A stretch of DNA of 12,473 bases from Verrucomicrobiota bacterium (GTDB lineage: Bacteria > Verrucomicrobiota > Verrucomicrobiia > Verrucomicrobiales > Akkermansiaceae): assembly GCA_026397695.1 (NCBI GenBank), contig JAPLUJ010000700.1, forward strand, positions 1 to 12,473, read 5' to 3'. The position numbers and the translations under genes were made by a program. Below the pieces are notes generated by a model that searched no databases, was not told where the DNA came from, and saw only the letters and a list, made by a program, of their open reading frames with translations. Of this stretch, positions 1 through 7,392 are shown piece after piece (the first letter of the stretch is position 1; each line of letters opens with the position of its first letter).

Positions 1-850
1 GGGCCTTGGCACACTGGCAGTTTGGCCCGATGTTCGTTAATTCGGGACTGGCGCTGCTGGCAACACTGTTCGGCGGTTGGCAACGTTTTCTCAGCGGCTT
101 CCATGATATCTATCGACGACAGCTCCGTCAATGTCTTTGTCACGGTGGCGCTGATTGCCACCCTGGCGGTCGGGGAGTCCAGACCCGCAGCAATCATCGT
201 TTTCATCATGGCAGTCGTGGGGGCGTTGGAGTCATACACCCTGGATAAAAATCGCCAGAGCATCCGCGATCCGCTGGACCTGACACCACGGACAGCCACG
301 GTGCGCAGCGGGGCAGAAGAAGTAACAATTCCGATAGAGCAGGTGCAGGTGGGGACGCTGGTGATCATGATACCCGGCGAACGCGTGCCGGTCGATGGCG
401 TGGTGGTGGCAGGTGCCAGCAGCGTGGACCAGGCACCGATCAACGGCGAATCCATGGCGGTGGAAAAATTCAAAGGGAGTGAGTTGTTCAGCGGCACCCT
501 GAACCTAGGAACATCACGATGCTGACGGGTGACAACCTGCGGGTGGCCGGCGCAGTGGCTAGGCAGATTGGCGTGGATCATTTCGAAGCGGGCCTGCTGC
601 CGGAACAAAAAGAGGATTATGTTAGAAAGTTGCCAGCCGCCGGGCACACCGTCGGAATGATTGGCGATGGCATCAACGACGCCCCTCCATCATCTATAAT
701 GTAATTGGCCTCACTTTGGGCAGCTTGGGCATGCTCACGCCGGTTCTGGCGGTGATCTTCCAAGAAGCAGGCTGCATCACGGTGGTTCTCAGTTCGACCC
801 TCTTGCTGTGGGCGAATCCCAGACGTTCTGCAACATGCCACATTTTCTAG
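1..850 (+). pseudogene. Heavy-metal P1B-type ATPase remnant (ZntA/CadA-like), cut by the window edge
   Basis: These are pieces of one Zn/Cd/Pb-type P1B ATPase in several frames. Frame 3 up to about 120 encodes a membrane segment containing LLATLFGGWQRF. Frame 1 from about 127 continues it with VNVFVTVALIATLAVGE, so roughly two bases appear lost near 120-127. Frame 1 then carries the actuator domain, including PGERVPVDG and the degenerate APINGES (normally a TGES-type loop), to about 505. The reading jumps to frame 3 at about 508 with ITMLTGDN and runs to GDGINDAP near 685. It then jumps again to frame 2 (689-850), which encodes the last membrane helices starting IIYNVIGLTLG and ends at TAG. 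The first junction removes the whole phosphorylation region with the DKTGT aspartate, normally some 200 or more residues. The second removes the stretch after GDGINDAP. No functional pump can be made. The 5' part lies outside the window. The fragments sit just upstream of acr3, which suggests a decaying metal-resistance cluster. Confidence 0.9.
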
Positions 851-861
851 CAACATCGCAT

Positions 862-1095
862 ATGACTACCTACGTTTACGAAACCATACCACAAACACCC
901 GGCGACAAACCTAGCTGCTTCGAGATCAAGCAAAGCATGAAGGATCAGCCTCTGACCACACACCCGGAAACCGGTGAACCAATCCGCCGCGTCATCCGCG
1001 GCGGCTTTGGCATCCTGAGCAGCGGCAAATCCGCCACCCGGCGAGCGCCGCGCGGGGGCTGCTGTGGCGGCTCGGGATGCGGTTGCCACACCTAA
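862..1095 (+). CDS. FmdB-family-like small protein lacking the zinc-ribbon cysteines
   Basis: This is a 77-residue protein. Its start MTTYVYE, the central QSMKDQPLTT and the later PIRRVI-GG follow the FmdB/CxxC putative regulatory family (typically MPTYEY-C-x-x-C ... FE-x-QSM-x-x-PLT-x-CPxCG ... VRR). The four zinc-ligand cysteines are not kept. The first pair is replaced by residues in TIPQTPGDKP, and the second position reads THPETG. The C-terminus instead has a Gly/Cys tail with Cys67, Cys68, Cys73 and Cys75 followed by a histidine, which could bind a soft metal. ATG 862 was chosen because it matches the family start; an in-frame GTG-type extension from 808 overlaps the ATPase wreck. The gene ends 15 bases before acr3, so co-transcription is likely. 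The role is unknown. A metal-responsive or accessory role is inferred from the tail and the neighbours only. Confidence 0.72.
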   Translation: MTTYVYETIPQTPGDKPSCFEIKQSMKDQPLTTHPETGEPIRRVIRGGFGILSSGKSATRRAPRGGCCGGSGCGCHT

Positions 1096-1110
1096 CACTA
1101 AACCATAGTT

Positions 1111-2199
1111 ATGCAAAACGACACATTGCCTTTCCAATCAGCTGCCACACCCAAGCGCCTGAACTTCTTCGAGCGCTATCTTTCCCTCTGGGTGCTCTCT
1201 TGCATGCTCGTCGGCGTGGCGCTGGGCAAACTGCTGCCCGCCGTCATCGCAACCCTGAGCAAGCTGGAATTCGGTCAGGGCTCGCAAGTCAACATTCCCA
1301 TCGCCGTGCTCATCTGGCTGATGATTTTCCCGATGATGCTTAAAATCGATTTCGGATCGTTAGGCGGCATCGCGAAGAAACCCAAGGGGCTCTTCATCAC
1401 CCTGTTCGTGAACTGGCTGGTCAAGCCCTTCAGCATGGCATTCCTCGCATGGGTCTTCCTGCAACATGTGTTCGCCGGTTGGGTCGAGCCGGAGATAGCT
1501 AAAAACTATACCGCCGGTCTGATCATCCTGGCCGCCGCGCCCTGCACCGCCATGGTTTTCGTGTGGAGTTATCTAACCGATGGCGACCCTGCCTACACAT
1601 TGGTGCAGGTGGCGGTCAACGACCTCATCATGCTGGTGGTGTTCGCGCCCATCGTGATGTTCCTGTGCGGGGTGGCCGATGTGATCGTGCCGTCCAAGGT
1701 GCTCATCACCTCGGTCGTCGTGTTCATCGTCATTCCGCTGGCGGCGGGGTTTTTCACCCGCAAGTTTTTGCTGAAATCCCATGGCAGCGAGTGGTTCGAG
1801 CAATCCTTCCTGCCCCGGTTCCAGCCGGTGACGGTGGTGGCGCTGCTGGCCACGCTGGTGCTGATCTTCGCCTTCCAAGCAGATAATCTAACGACCAAAT
1901 GGACCGCTGTCATTTTGTTAGCCATTCCCATCCTGGTGCAGGTGTATTTCAACTCCAGCCTGACCTATCTGCTGATGCGCTGGTTCAAGGTGCCGCACAA
2001 TGTAGCGTCACCGGGTGCCCTGATCGGCGCCAGCAACTTCTTCGAACTCGCGGTGGCGGTGGCCATCACCCTGTTCGGCCCCAGCTCGGGCGCGGCTCTG
2101 GCCTGCGTCGTGGGGGTGCTGGTCGAAGTGCCCGTGATGCTTTCCGTCTGCCGCGTCTGCAACGCCTCGCGCGGCTGGTATCAGCGGGGGCTAACATAA
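1111..2199 (+). CDS. acr3: ACR3-family arsenite efflux permease
   Basis: This 362-residue polytopic inner-membrane protein belongs to the ACR3 branch of the BART superfamily, which exports arsenite (in some members antimonite) using the proton-motive force. About ten hydrophobic segments can be read. Landmarks are FERYLSLWVL (19-28), AAAPCTAMVFVWS (141-153) with the conserved Cys145, GDPAYTLVQVAVND (158-171), and GASNFFELAVAVAI (306-319) with the conserved Glu312. The cysteine and glutamate correspond to the residues known to be needed for As(III) transport in ACR3 proteins. Length is normal and no lesion is seen. There is no Shine-Dalgarno sequence before ATG 1111. No arsR, arsC or arsM is present in the window, so regulation and arsenate reduction must be encoded elsewhere or be absent. 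It lies 15 bases after the FmdB-like gene, which suggests a two-gene unit. All five TTA/CTA leucine codons lie in a GTTAG or CTAAC context. Confidence 0.95.
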   Translation: MQNDTLPFQSAATPKRLNFFERYLSLWVLSCMLVGVALGKLLPAVIATLSKLEFGQGSQVNIPIAVLIWLMIFPMMLKIDFGSLGGIAKKPKGLFITLFVNWLVKPFSMAFLAWVFLQHVFAGWVEPEIAKNYTAGLIILAAAPCTAMVFVWSYLTDGDPAYTLVQVAVNDLIMLVVFAPIVMFLCGVADVIVPSKVLITSVVVFIVIPLAAGFFTRKFLLKSHGSEWFEQSFLPRFQPVTVVALLATLVLIFAFQADNLTTKWTAVILLAIPILVQVYFNSSLTYLLMRWFKVPHNVASPGALIGASNFFELAVAVAITLFGPSSGAALACVVGVLVEVPVMLSVCRVCNASRGWYQRGLT

Positions 2200-2209
2200 A
2201 TAGCGGACC

Positions 2210-2239
2210 CCTTATTGTCCGCCGTGCGGGACAATAGGG
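2210..2239 (+). terminator. Stem-loop after acr3, possible terminator
   Basis: An inverted repeat begins 10 bases after the acr3 stop. The arm at 2213-2220 (TATTGTCC) pairs perfectly with 2229-2236 (GGACAATA) around an 8-base loop. The stem extends outward by one wobble and two C-G pairs. It has no following T-run, so it is not a textbook intrinsic terminator. Position and stability make a transcript-end or RNA-protecting hairpin plausible. Confidence 0.45.
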
Positions 2240-2299
2240 TAGGGAGTGACCGCCGGGCGCGCCGTGGCTGGCGCATCCTGTTTGGGGTCAGTGTTTGGG

Positions 2300-2408
2300 G
2301 TGAGCGAAGAGAGGGCATGTTTGGGGAACCAGTCCTTCAAAATTGCAATTAAGGTCGGCGGGGCAGATCGCATGGTAGCACCTTGAGAGTGAGCGAAGAG
2401 AGGGCATG
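2300..2408 (+). repeat. Pair of identical 20-base direct repeats
   Basis: The 20 bases at 2300-2319, beginning GTGAGCGAAGAG and ending GGGCATG, are repeated exactly at 2389-2408, an 89-base offset. The sequence between the copies is not repeated. The copies do not flank a recognisable mobile element. They could be remnants of a tandem duplication or of an interspersed intergenic repeat family. Confidence 0.7.
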
Positions 2409-2492
2409 GCAAAGGCTGAGCCGAGCGAGAAAGGCTGGCGGAGTGGGTCAATGGGATGAGAAAGGGAAGATGCGTGCGGGGCGGATCTTTCT

Positions 2493-2530
2493 CGGAGCAT
2501 TGGCGGGCGAGTCTGGAGACTCGCGCTCCG
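2493..2530. repeat. Compound hairpin, possible dispersed repeat element
   Basis: A perfect 8-base inverted repeat, GCGAGTCT at 2507-2514 and AGACTCGC at 2517-2524, is separated by two bases. It is framed by a second complementary pair, CGGAGC at 2493-2498 and GCTCCG at 2525-2530, leaving an 8-base bulge on the left side. The nested layout would fold strongly in RNA or single-stranded DNA. Such GAGTCTGGAGACTC-type cores look like a small intergenic repeat family, but a second copy is not present in this window. Confidence 0.5.
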
Positions 2531-2561
2531 GCGTGAGACACGCAACCGCAACTGGATTCCT

Positions 2562-2584
2562 GATAATTTGTCTGACAAATTATC
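2562..2584. promoter_or_regulatory. 23-base perfect palindrome with odd centre
   Basis: An 11-base arm GATAATTTGTC at 2562-2572 is followed by one central T and its exact reverse complement at 2574-2584. It is AT-rich in a GC-rich neighbourhood. It lies 114 bases from the stop of the minus-strand RidA-like gene and far from any start codon. A bidirectional terminator or transcript-end hairpin is therefore more likely than a promoter operator, though a protein-binding site cannot be excluded. Confidence 0.45.
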
Positions 2585-2697
2585 CTACAGAGACCAGAGA
2601 CCAGAACGCGGTGTGAGCGTTGGCGAACTCGGCAAAAACCGGCGCCGCCGTGACTGGCATGGCCGCAGGCAATCAAGATCGCGGCGTGAGCATTAGC

Positions 2698-3924
2698 CTA
2701 GAAAGGCGGCAGGTCCGGTTGCTCGATGGGGATGGCTGCGATGCCTTCGATTTCGATGAGCCAGCCGGGGCGGCACACGGCGGCGGTGAGGACCACCATG
2801 GGGACATCGCCGAGGCGTTCGCGCAGGACGGGCAGGACGCGGGCGTGGTCGGTGGGGTCGCGCAGATAGACGATGAAGACGAGCATGTCGGCGAGGCCGG
2901 CGCCGGCGGCGGCCAGCAGGCCATTGATATTGGCGAGGGTGCGGTCGAGTTGGCGCAAGACATCGCCCGGGTGGATGATATCGCCGCGCGGGTCGATGCT
3001 GGCGGTACCCGAGATATAGACCTGCTTGCGATCCCGGTATGCCACTGCGGTCGCCCGTTCGAAGGTCACGCCGTAGTCATAAGTCGGGCCGAGATGATCC
3101 AGTGCTGATAGATATTCCACCTGATCATGGCGCAATCCGCTGATGGCATAAGCATCGACGAAGATGCGTGTGTGGGGGAGCGGGTGGATGCCGGCAATGC
3201 CGGTGCTGGCAATGAAATGGGTGTCGGCGGTGAGTCCGTGGGTGGCAAAGAACTCGCGGCGGGTGGTCACCATGCCGGGGTAGTCGAGGTCGATGTTCGG
3301 TAGAAACAGCCAGGTGCGCACGCAGTTATCGGCAAGCGTGAGGCCGCGGGCAGCGAGGCGGGCGGCATAGTCGGAAAAAACCGCCTGGGTTTGCGCGGAG
3401 ACGGATTCCTCATCCGGATGCACCATGCCGGTGCTCCACAGGTGCTGCAAGTTGCTGCGGCCCAGCGTGAGGGTGGTGCCATCGTGAGACTTTTCGAGCG
3501 GGCCCTCGGGATCCGTGATATGGCAGGCCCACAAGGCCAATTTCGCCGTGGCCAGTGGGGTTTCACCGACGTGGGAAATGGCACACGGATCGTCCTGGCA
3601 GTTCGGGTCGGAGAAGGTGTGACACCGCAGGACCGGCGCTTGGTTGGCGATATCGCTGCAAAAAAAGCGTCTCCACACGGTGTTTTGCAGGTCGAGGCCG
3701 GCGACAGCGAGAGCCGCACGATAACCGTTTTCCACTTGGGCAAGATGTTCCTCAAAAGTGCCTGCGGATTCCGGGACCACCGTGATGTGCCATTCGGTCA
3801 CGCCGGATGCCCCGCGAAATCTTGAGATATTGACAGCCGCAGCCGACGATGGGTGGGGAAGCTTGCGGTATTCGACGGTCATGTGGGAATGGGGGACGGT
3901 GTTCGCGGGTGTTTGTGCAATCAT
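2698..3924 (-). CDS. RidA-superfamily protein resembling FkbO/Hyg5 chorismatases
   Basis: This 408-residue protein appears to be built of about three RidA (YjgF) like units. The first, at about 47-135, includes FEEHLAQVENGYRAALAVAGL. The second, at about 155-260, includes AARGLTLADNCVRTWLFLPNID and ASTGIAG. The third, at about 285-400, includes VYISGTASID, QLDRTLANINGLLAAAGAG and IEIEG. The RidA deaminase arginine (usual PARS motif) is replaced: the equivalent stretch reads VPMVVLTAAVCRPGWLIEIEG. Cys384 and Glu391 are spaced as the active-site Cys/Glu pair that I recall for Hyg5-type chorismatases, which turn chorismate into 3-hydroxybenzoate. FkbO-type members make a dihydroxycyclohexadiene carboxylate instead. 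The overall order (RTW, then ASTGI, then FERA, then SGTASI) also fits that family. The start at 3924 was chosen because residues further upstream look non-coding; an alternative ATG is at 3882. There is no Shine-Dalgarno sequence. The stop is TAG. It stands alone, so no pathway is visible, and an uncharacterised RidA-like enzyme is the fallback call. Confidence 0.75.
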   Translation of the reverse strand: MIAQTPANTVPHSHMTVEYRKLPHPSSAAAVNISRFRGASGVTEWHITVVPESAGTFEEHLAQVENGYRAALAVAGLDLQNTVWRRFFCSDIANQAPVLRCHTFSDPNCQDDPCAISHVGETPLATAKLALWACHITDPEGPLEKSHDGTTLTLGRSNLQHLWSTGMVHPDEESVSAQTQAVFSDYAARLAARGLTLADNCVRTWLFLPNIDLDYPGMVTTRREFFATHGLTADTHFIASTGIAGIHPLPHTRIFVDAYAISGLRHDQVEYLSALDHLGPTYDYGVTFERATAVAYRDRKQVYISGTASIDPRGDIIHPGDVLRQLDRTLANINGLLAAAGAGLADMLVFIVYLRDPTDHARVLPVLRERLGDVPMVVLTAAVCRPGWLIEIEGIAAIPIEQPDLPPF

Positions 3925-4243
3925 GGGGTGGCGGATTTTTCTCGGATGATGAAAGGCACGGTTGGCATCACGACCCCGGGTACTGCGCCGGAGCGTGCGC
4001 GTGCGGGTTTCTTTCCACCCTTGTCGCATCCAACCCGGATGGGCGGCAATAGTTGTGCATGGCGGTTTTCAAAATCACGGTGCTACACCGGGTGGGTGGA
4101 GGCCGGAGGGCGCTCACCCTGATTGGTTTTGCGGATTGCATGACTATGATACTGCGCGACTCCTGCTTATCATTCAACAATTTTGGCAACTTTCCGGAAT
4201 CTTTTCGGCTTATGGGCATGACGCTTGCAAACCGCCGCCACGG
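3925..4243. other. Non-coding spacer between leuB and the RidA-like gene
   Basis: This 319-base stretch lies between two minus-strand genes. It is GC-rich near the RidA-like start and more AT-rich around 4135-4215. The short open frames in it show no known motif and appear to be shadows. It probably contains the promoter of the RidA-like gene, but I cannot find a convincing -35/-10 pair. No terminator-like hairpin with a T-run follows leuB. Confidence 0.5.
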
Positions 4244-5401
<1,158 letters not shown>

Positions 5402-5450
5402 CTACGATCCCGGGCTTGCAGTGAGCGGGATTCCGGGTCATCTTTCCGGC

Positions 5451-5747
5451 ATGGATCCGGTGAGCGAACGATTGCGAAATTTTCTCCAGTATGTCGCCGT
5501 GAAATTGATCGACGATCCGGCGCAAGCGCAGTTGAAGGTGGCCGAGTTGGCACCGAAGAAACTGCGATTCAAGCTGGTTCTCGCACAGGCGGACGTGGCC
5601 GTTCTGATCGGGCGGAACGGCTTTACCGCATCGGCGATCCGCAGCGTGCTGAAGGCCGCCGCCGCACGCGAAGGGGTACAGGTATCCCTGCACATCCACT
5701 CGCACGAAGAGGAGGAGGAATTGCTCGCCCGCAACGACGGCCAATGA
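5451..5747 (+). CDS. khpA: KH-domain RNA-binding protein (KhpA/YlqC-like)
   Basis: This is a 98-residue single-KH protein. Residues 7-21 (RLRNFLQYVAVKLID) and the later VLIGRNGFTASAIRSVLKAAAAREG (51-75) match KhpA. Gly54-Arg-Asn-Gly57 is the GxxG RNA-gripping loop. KhpA binds many RNAs and in Gram-positive bacteria pairs with KhpB/Jag in cell-length and division control; the role in this lineage is inferred. A glutamate-rich tail, EEEEELLARNDGQ, follows the KH fold. ATG 5451 gives the usual family N-terminus, while longer in-frame extensions overlap leuB antisense and look spurious. There is no clear Shine-Dalgarno sequence. The gene is not beside rpsP or rimM, its common partners. It is divergent from leuB and converges on the small gene ending at 5772. 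Confidence 0.88.
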   Translation: MDPVSERLRNFLQYVAVKLIDDPAQAQLKVAELAPKKLRFKLVLAQADVAVLIGRNGFTASAIRSVLKAAAAREGVQVSLHIHSHEEEEELLARNDGQ

Positions 5748-5771
5748 GAACGGGACCCCCGGTCATTCGGA

Positions 5772-6035
5772 TCAAACGGCTTCAGCGAGTAGTTTTTCCG
5801 CCTTGCGGAGCGTGATGGGGCTCAATTTGCCGTCCACTCGTTTCGATCCATCGATCAGGGCCTTGAGTTCGGCCAGGGTTTTTTCGGCGGCGGCGAGGGA
5901 TTGCTTGCCGCCCTCGAACTTCTTGTCCGGGAAGTAACGGGTGAAGGTGGTTCCGGCCCGGCTGATGCAAAGGCGCCATCCTTCAAAGGCTGCGTTTTCG
6001 TAGGTGAAACGTGTCAGATTTTTCTTCGATTTCAT
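5772..6035 (-). CDS. Small basic AP2-like domain protein
   Basis: This is an 87-residue, lysine-rich protein. The segment 17-60 (FEGWRLCISRAGTTFTRYF, then DKKFEGGKQSLAAAEKTLAELKAL) has the outline of an AP2/integrase-type DNA-binding fold: three short beta strands with GW and alternating basic and hydrophobic residues, then an alanine-rich amphipathic helix that starts with a GG-K pair and SLAAAE. A second short helix (74-85) ends the protein. Similar short proteins are frequent in Verrucomicrobiota and Planctomycetota in my memory. Function, DNA target and partners are unknown, so a nucleoid or transcription role is only inferred. The start at 6035 is the only ATG that keeps the basic N-terminus. 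A good promoter-like pair lies about 70 bases upstream. Its 3' end is 24 bases from the khpA stop, tail to tail. Confidence 0.65.
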   Translation of the reverse strand: MKSKKNLTRFTYENAAFEGWRLCISRAGTTFTRYFPDKKFEGGKQSLAAAEKTLAELKALIDGSKRVDGKLSPITLRKAEKLLAEAV

Positions 6036-6103
6036 GGGGATAGTGTTGGTTTACCTGCGCAAGATGCGCTCTCACTGATAGAAATCCAGCATTTTATCGC
6101 CAG

Positions 6104-6132
6104 AAAATAAAAAAATGATGATTTTTTGTCAG
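6104..6132 (-). promoter_or_regulatory. Candidate sigma-70-type promoter for the small AP2-like gene
   Basis: Read on the minus strand, CTGACA (6132-6127) is followed after 17 bases by TATTTT (6109-6104). These match the -35 consensus at five and the -10 consensus at four positions. The spacer contains an A/T-rich inverted repeat (6110-6127). Transcription would start near 6097, giving a leader of about 60 bases to ATG 6035. The same AT-rich block could serve as an upstream element for rpoA on the other strand. Confidence 0.4.
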
Positions 6133-6282
6133 GAAAAAGCTGAAAATGCTTTGCAAGCGCCCCCGAGTCGTCATTTAGTCGCGGCCCGCGGGCAATTCCA
6201 TCACGCCGTCGGTCCTCCATATCGCCTCGTCATCGGGGCGTTTGCGCCCGTTGGAGGGTAACCCGGCATTCCAAGATACCCC

Positions 6283-7365
6283 ATGTCAGACACCAAACTT
6301 GCTCGTTTCGAGCTTCCGAACCAACTCGTTAGCAACGAGGACACCGCCACTGATACTTACGCCCAGTTCATCGCCGAGCCCTTCGAGCGTGGATACGGTC
6401 ACACCCTGGGCAACTCGCTGCGCCGCGTGTTGCTTTCCTCATTGGAAGGCGCGGCCATCACCTCCGTGCGGATTTCTGGTGTGCAGCACGAGTTTTCCAG
6501 TCTTCCCGGCGTGGTGGAAGACGTCACGGACATTGTGCTCAACCTCAAGAAGGTCAAATTCAGCCACAATGAGAAGGAGCCACGCGTCCTCACGATCAAG
6601 GTCGAGAAGGAAGGCGTGATCACCGCCGGTGACATTCAAGCCGACCATATTTACGACGTCATCAACAAGGATCAGATCATTTGCACACTGGACAAGAAAG
6701 TTAAGTTCGACTGCGAATTCGAAGTCCGCGTCGGGCGTGGATTTTCCACCGGCGAAGAAAACAAACGCAAGGACCAACCGATCGGCGTGATTGCCATTGA
6801 CTCGATCTTCTCGCCGGTCACGCGGGTCAAATACGCGGTGGAGACCACCCGTGTCGGGCAGATGACCGAGTATGACAAGCTGGTGATTGACGTGTGGACG
6901 GACGGGCGCATCACGCCGCAGGAAGCGTTGCTGCAGGCCTCCTCGATTCTGCGCCACCACCTTGATGTGTTCGTCAACTACGATGAAAACGCGGTGAGCT
7001 TCGAAGCCGCGCCGGCCGAGTCGAGCGAGGAAAACGCGGCCCTCAAGAAGCTGCTCAACATGTCAGTCAATGAGATCGAGCTTTCGGTCCGCGCCGCCAA
7101 TTGTTTGAACAACGCGAACATCACCTCGGTGGGCCAACTGGCGATGAAGACCGAGGCGGAAATGCTCAAATACCGCAACTTCGGCAAGAAGTCGCTCAAC
7201 GAGATCAAGGACAAACTGGTCGAGCTCGGCCTCGGGCTGGGCATGACTTTCGAGCCCTACATGCTGCTCGGTCCGGCGGCTGCCACGCGCGGACCGCGCT
7301 TGGGATCGGAAGATGAAACCCCGGTCGGCCTGGCCGATCTGATCGCCCAGAACCTCGACGACTAA
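6283..7365 (+). CDS. rpoA: DNA-directed RNA polymerase subunit alpha
   Basis: This 360-residue alpha subunit nucleates RNA polymerase assembly through its dimerising N-terminal domain. That domain is marked by PFERGYGHTLGNSLRRVLLSS (33-53) and the ISGVQHEFSSLPGVVEDV region (64-81). The C-terminal domain follows a linker around 240-255. Arg270 and Asn273 in LSVRAANCL correspond to E. coli Arg265 and Asn268, and G301-K-K-S304 matches the other UP-element and activator surface. About 35 residues after the usual end form an acidic tail closing with AQNLDD, longer than the roughly 329-residue E. coli protein. It is followed 27 bases later by rplQ. Unusually, no rpsM, rpsK or rpsD precedes it, and the upstream gene is on the other strand. 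A promoter must therefore lie in 6036-6282; TTGCAA (6151) and TTTAGT (6174), 17 apart, are a weak candidate. There is no close Shine-Dalgarno sequence. Confidence 0.98.
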   Translation: MSDTKLARFELPNQLVSNEDTATDTYAQFIAEPFERGYGHTLGNSLRRVLLSSLEGAAITSVRISGVQHEFSSLPGVVEDVTDIVLNLKKVKFSHNEKEPRVLTIKVEKEGVITAGDIQADHIYDVINKDQIICTLDKKVKFDCEFEVRVGRGFSTGEENKRKDQPIGVIAIDSIFSPVTRVKYAVETTRVGQMTEYDKLVIDVWTDGRITPQEALLQASSILRHHLDVFVNYDENAVSFEAAPAESSEENAALKKLLNMSVNEIELSVRAANCLNNANITSVGQLAMKTEAEMLKYRNFGKKSLNEIKDKLVELGLGLGMTFEPYMLLGPAAATRGPRLGSEDETPVGLADLIAQNLDD

Positions 7366-7392
7366 CCCTAACTTTTAGAACACGAAGCACCG

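Larger units (their letters stand above)
2200..2697. other. Gene-free convergent gap between acr3 and the RidA-like gene
   Basis: There is no convincing coding sequence on either strand in these 498 bases. The open frames here are arginine- and serine-rich shadows with no recognisable motif. The gap holds a stem-loop at 2210-2239, several TTTGGGG repeats (around 2281, 2294 and 2320), a 20-base direct repeat (2300 and 2389), a compound hairpin (2493-2530), a 23-base palindrome (2562-2584) and a short AGAGACC tandem repeat near 2590. Both flanking genes point into it, so part of this structure may end transcription from the two sides. Some of it resembles dispersed intergenic repeat material. 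Confidence 0.6.

Noticed and set aside
808..861. Upstream extension of the FmdB-like gene from an alternative start at 808
   Set aside because: It overlaps the tail of the ATPase remnant in another frame and adds residues unlike the family, whose conserved start matches ATG 862.
2212..2676. Long minus-strand open frame in the convergent gap
   Set aside because: Its composition is dominated by Arg, Ser and Pro with no motif. It spans the hairpins and direct repeats and has no plausible homologue pattern.
2200..2697. CRISPR array or insertion sequence in the repeat-rich gap
   Set aside because: There are only two copies of one repeat, no regular spacers, no terminal inverted repeats around a transposase, and no transposase frame.
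6151..6179. TTGCAA / TTTAGT pair 17 bases apart as the rpoA promoter
   Set aside because: Only four of six matches in each box, so it is mentioned as a weak candidate in the rpoA entry and not listed as a feature.
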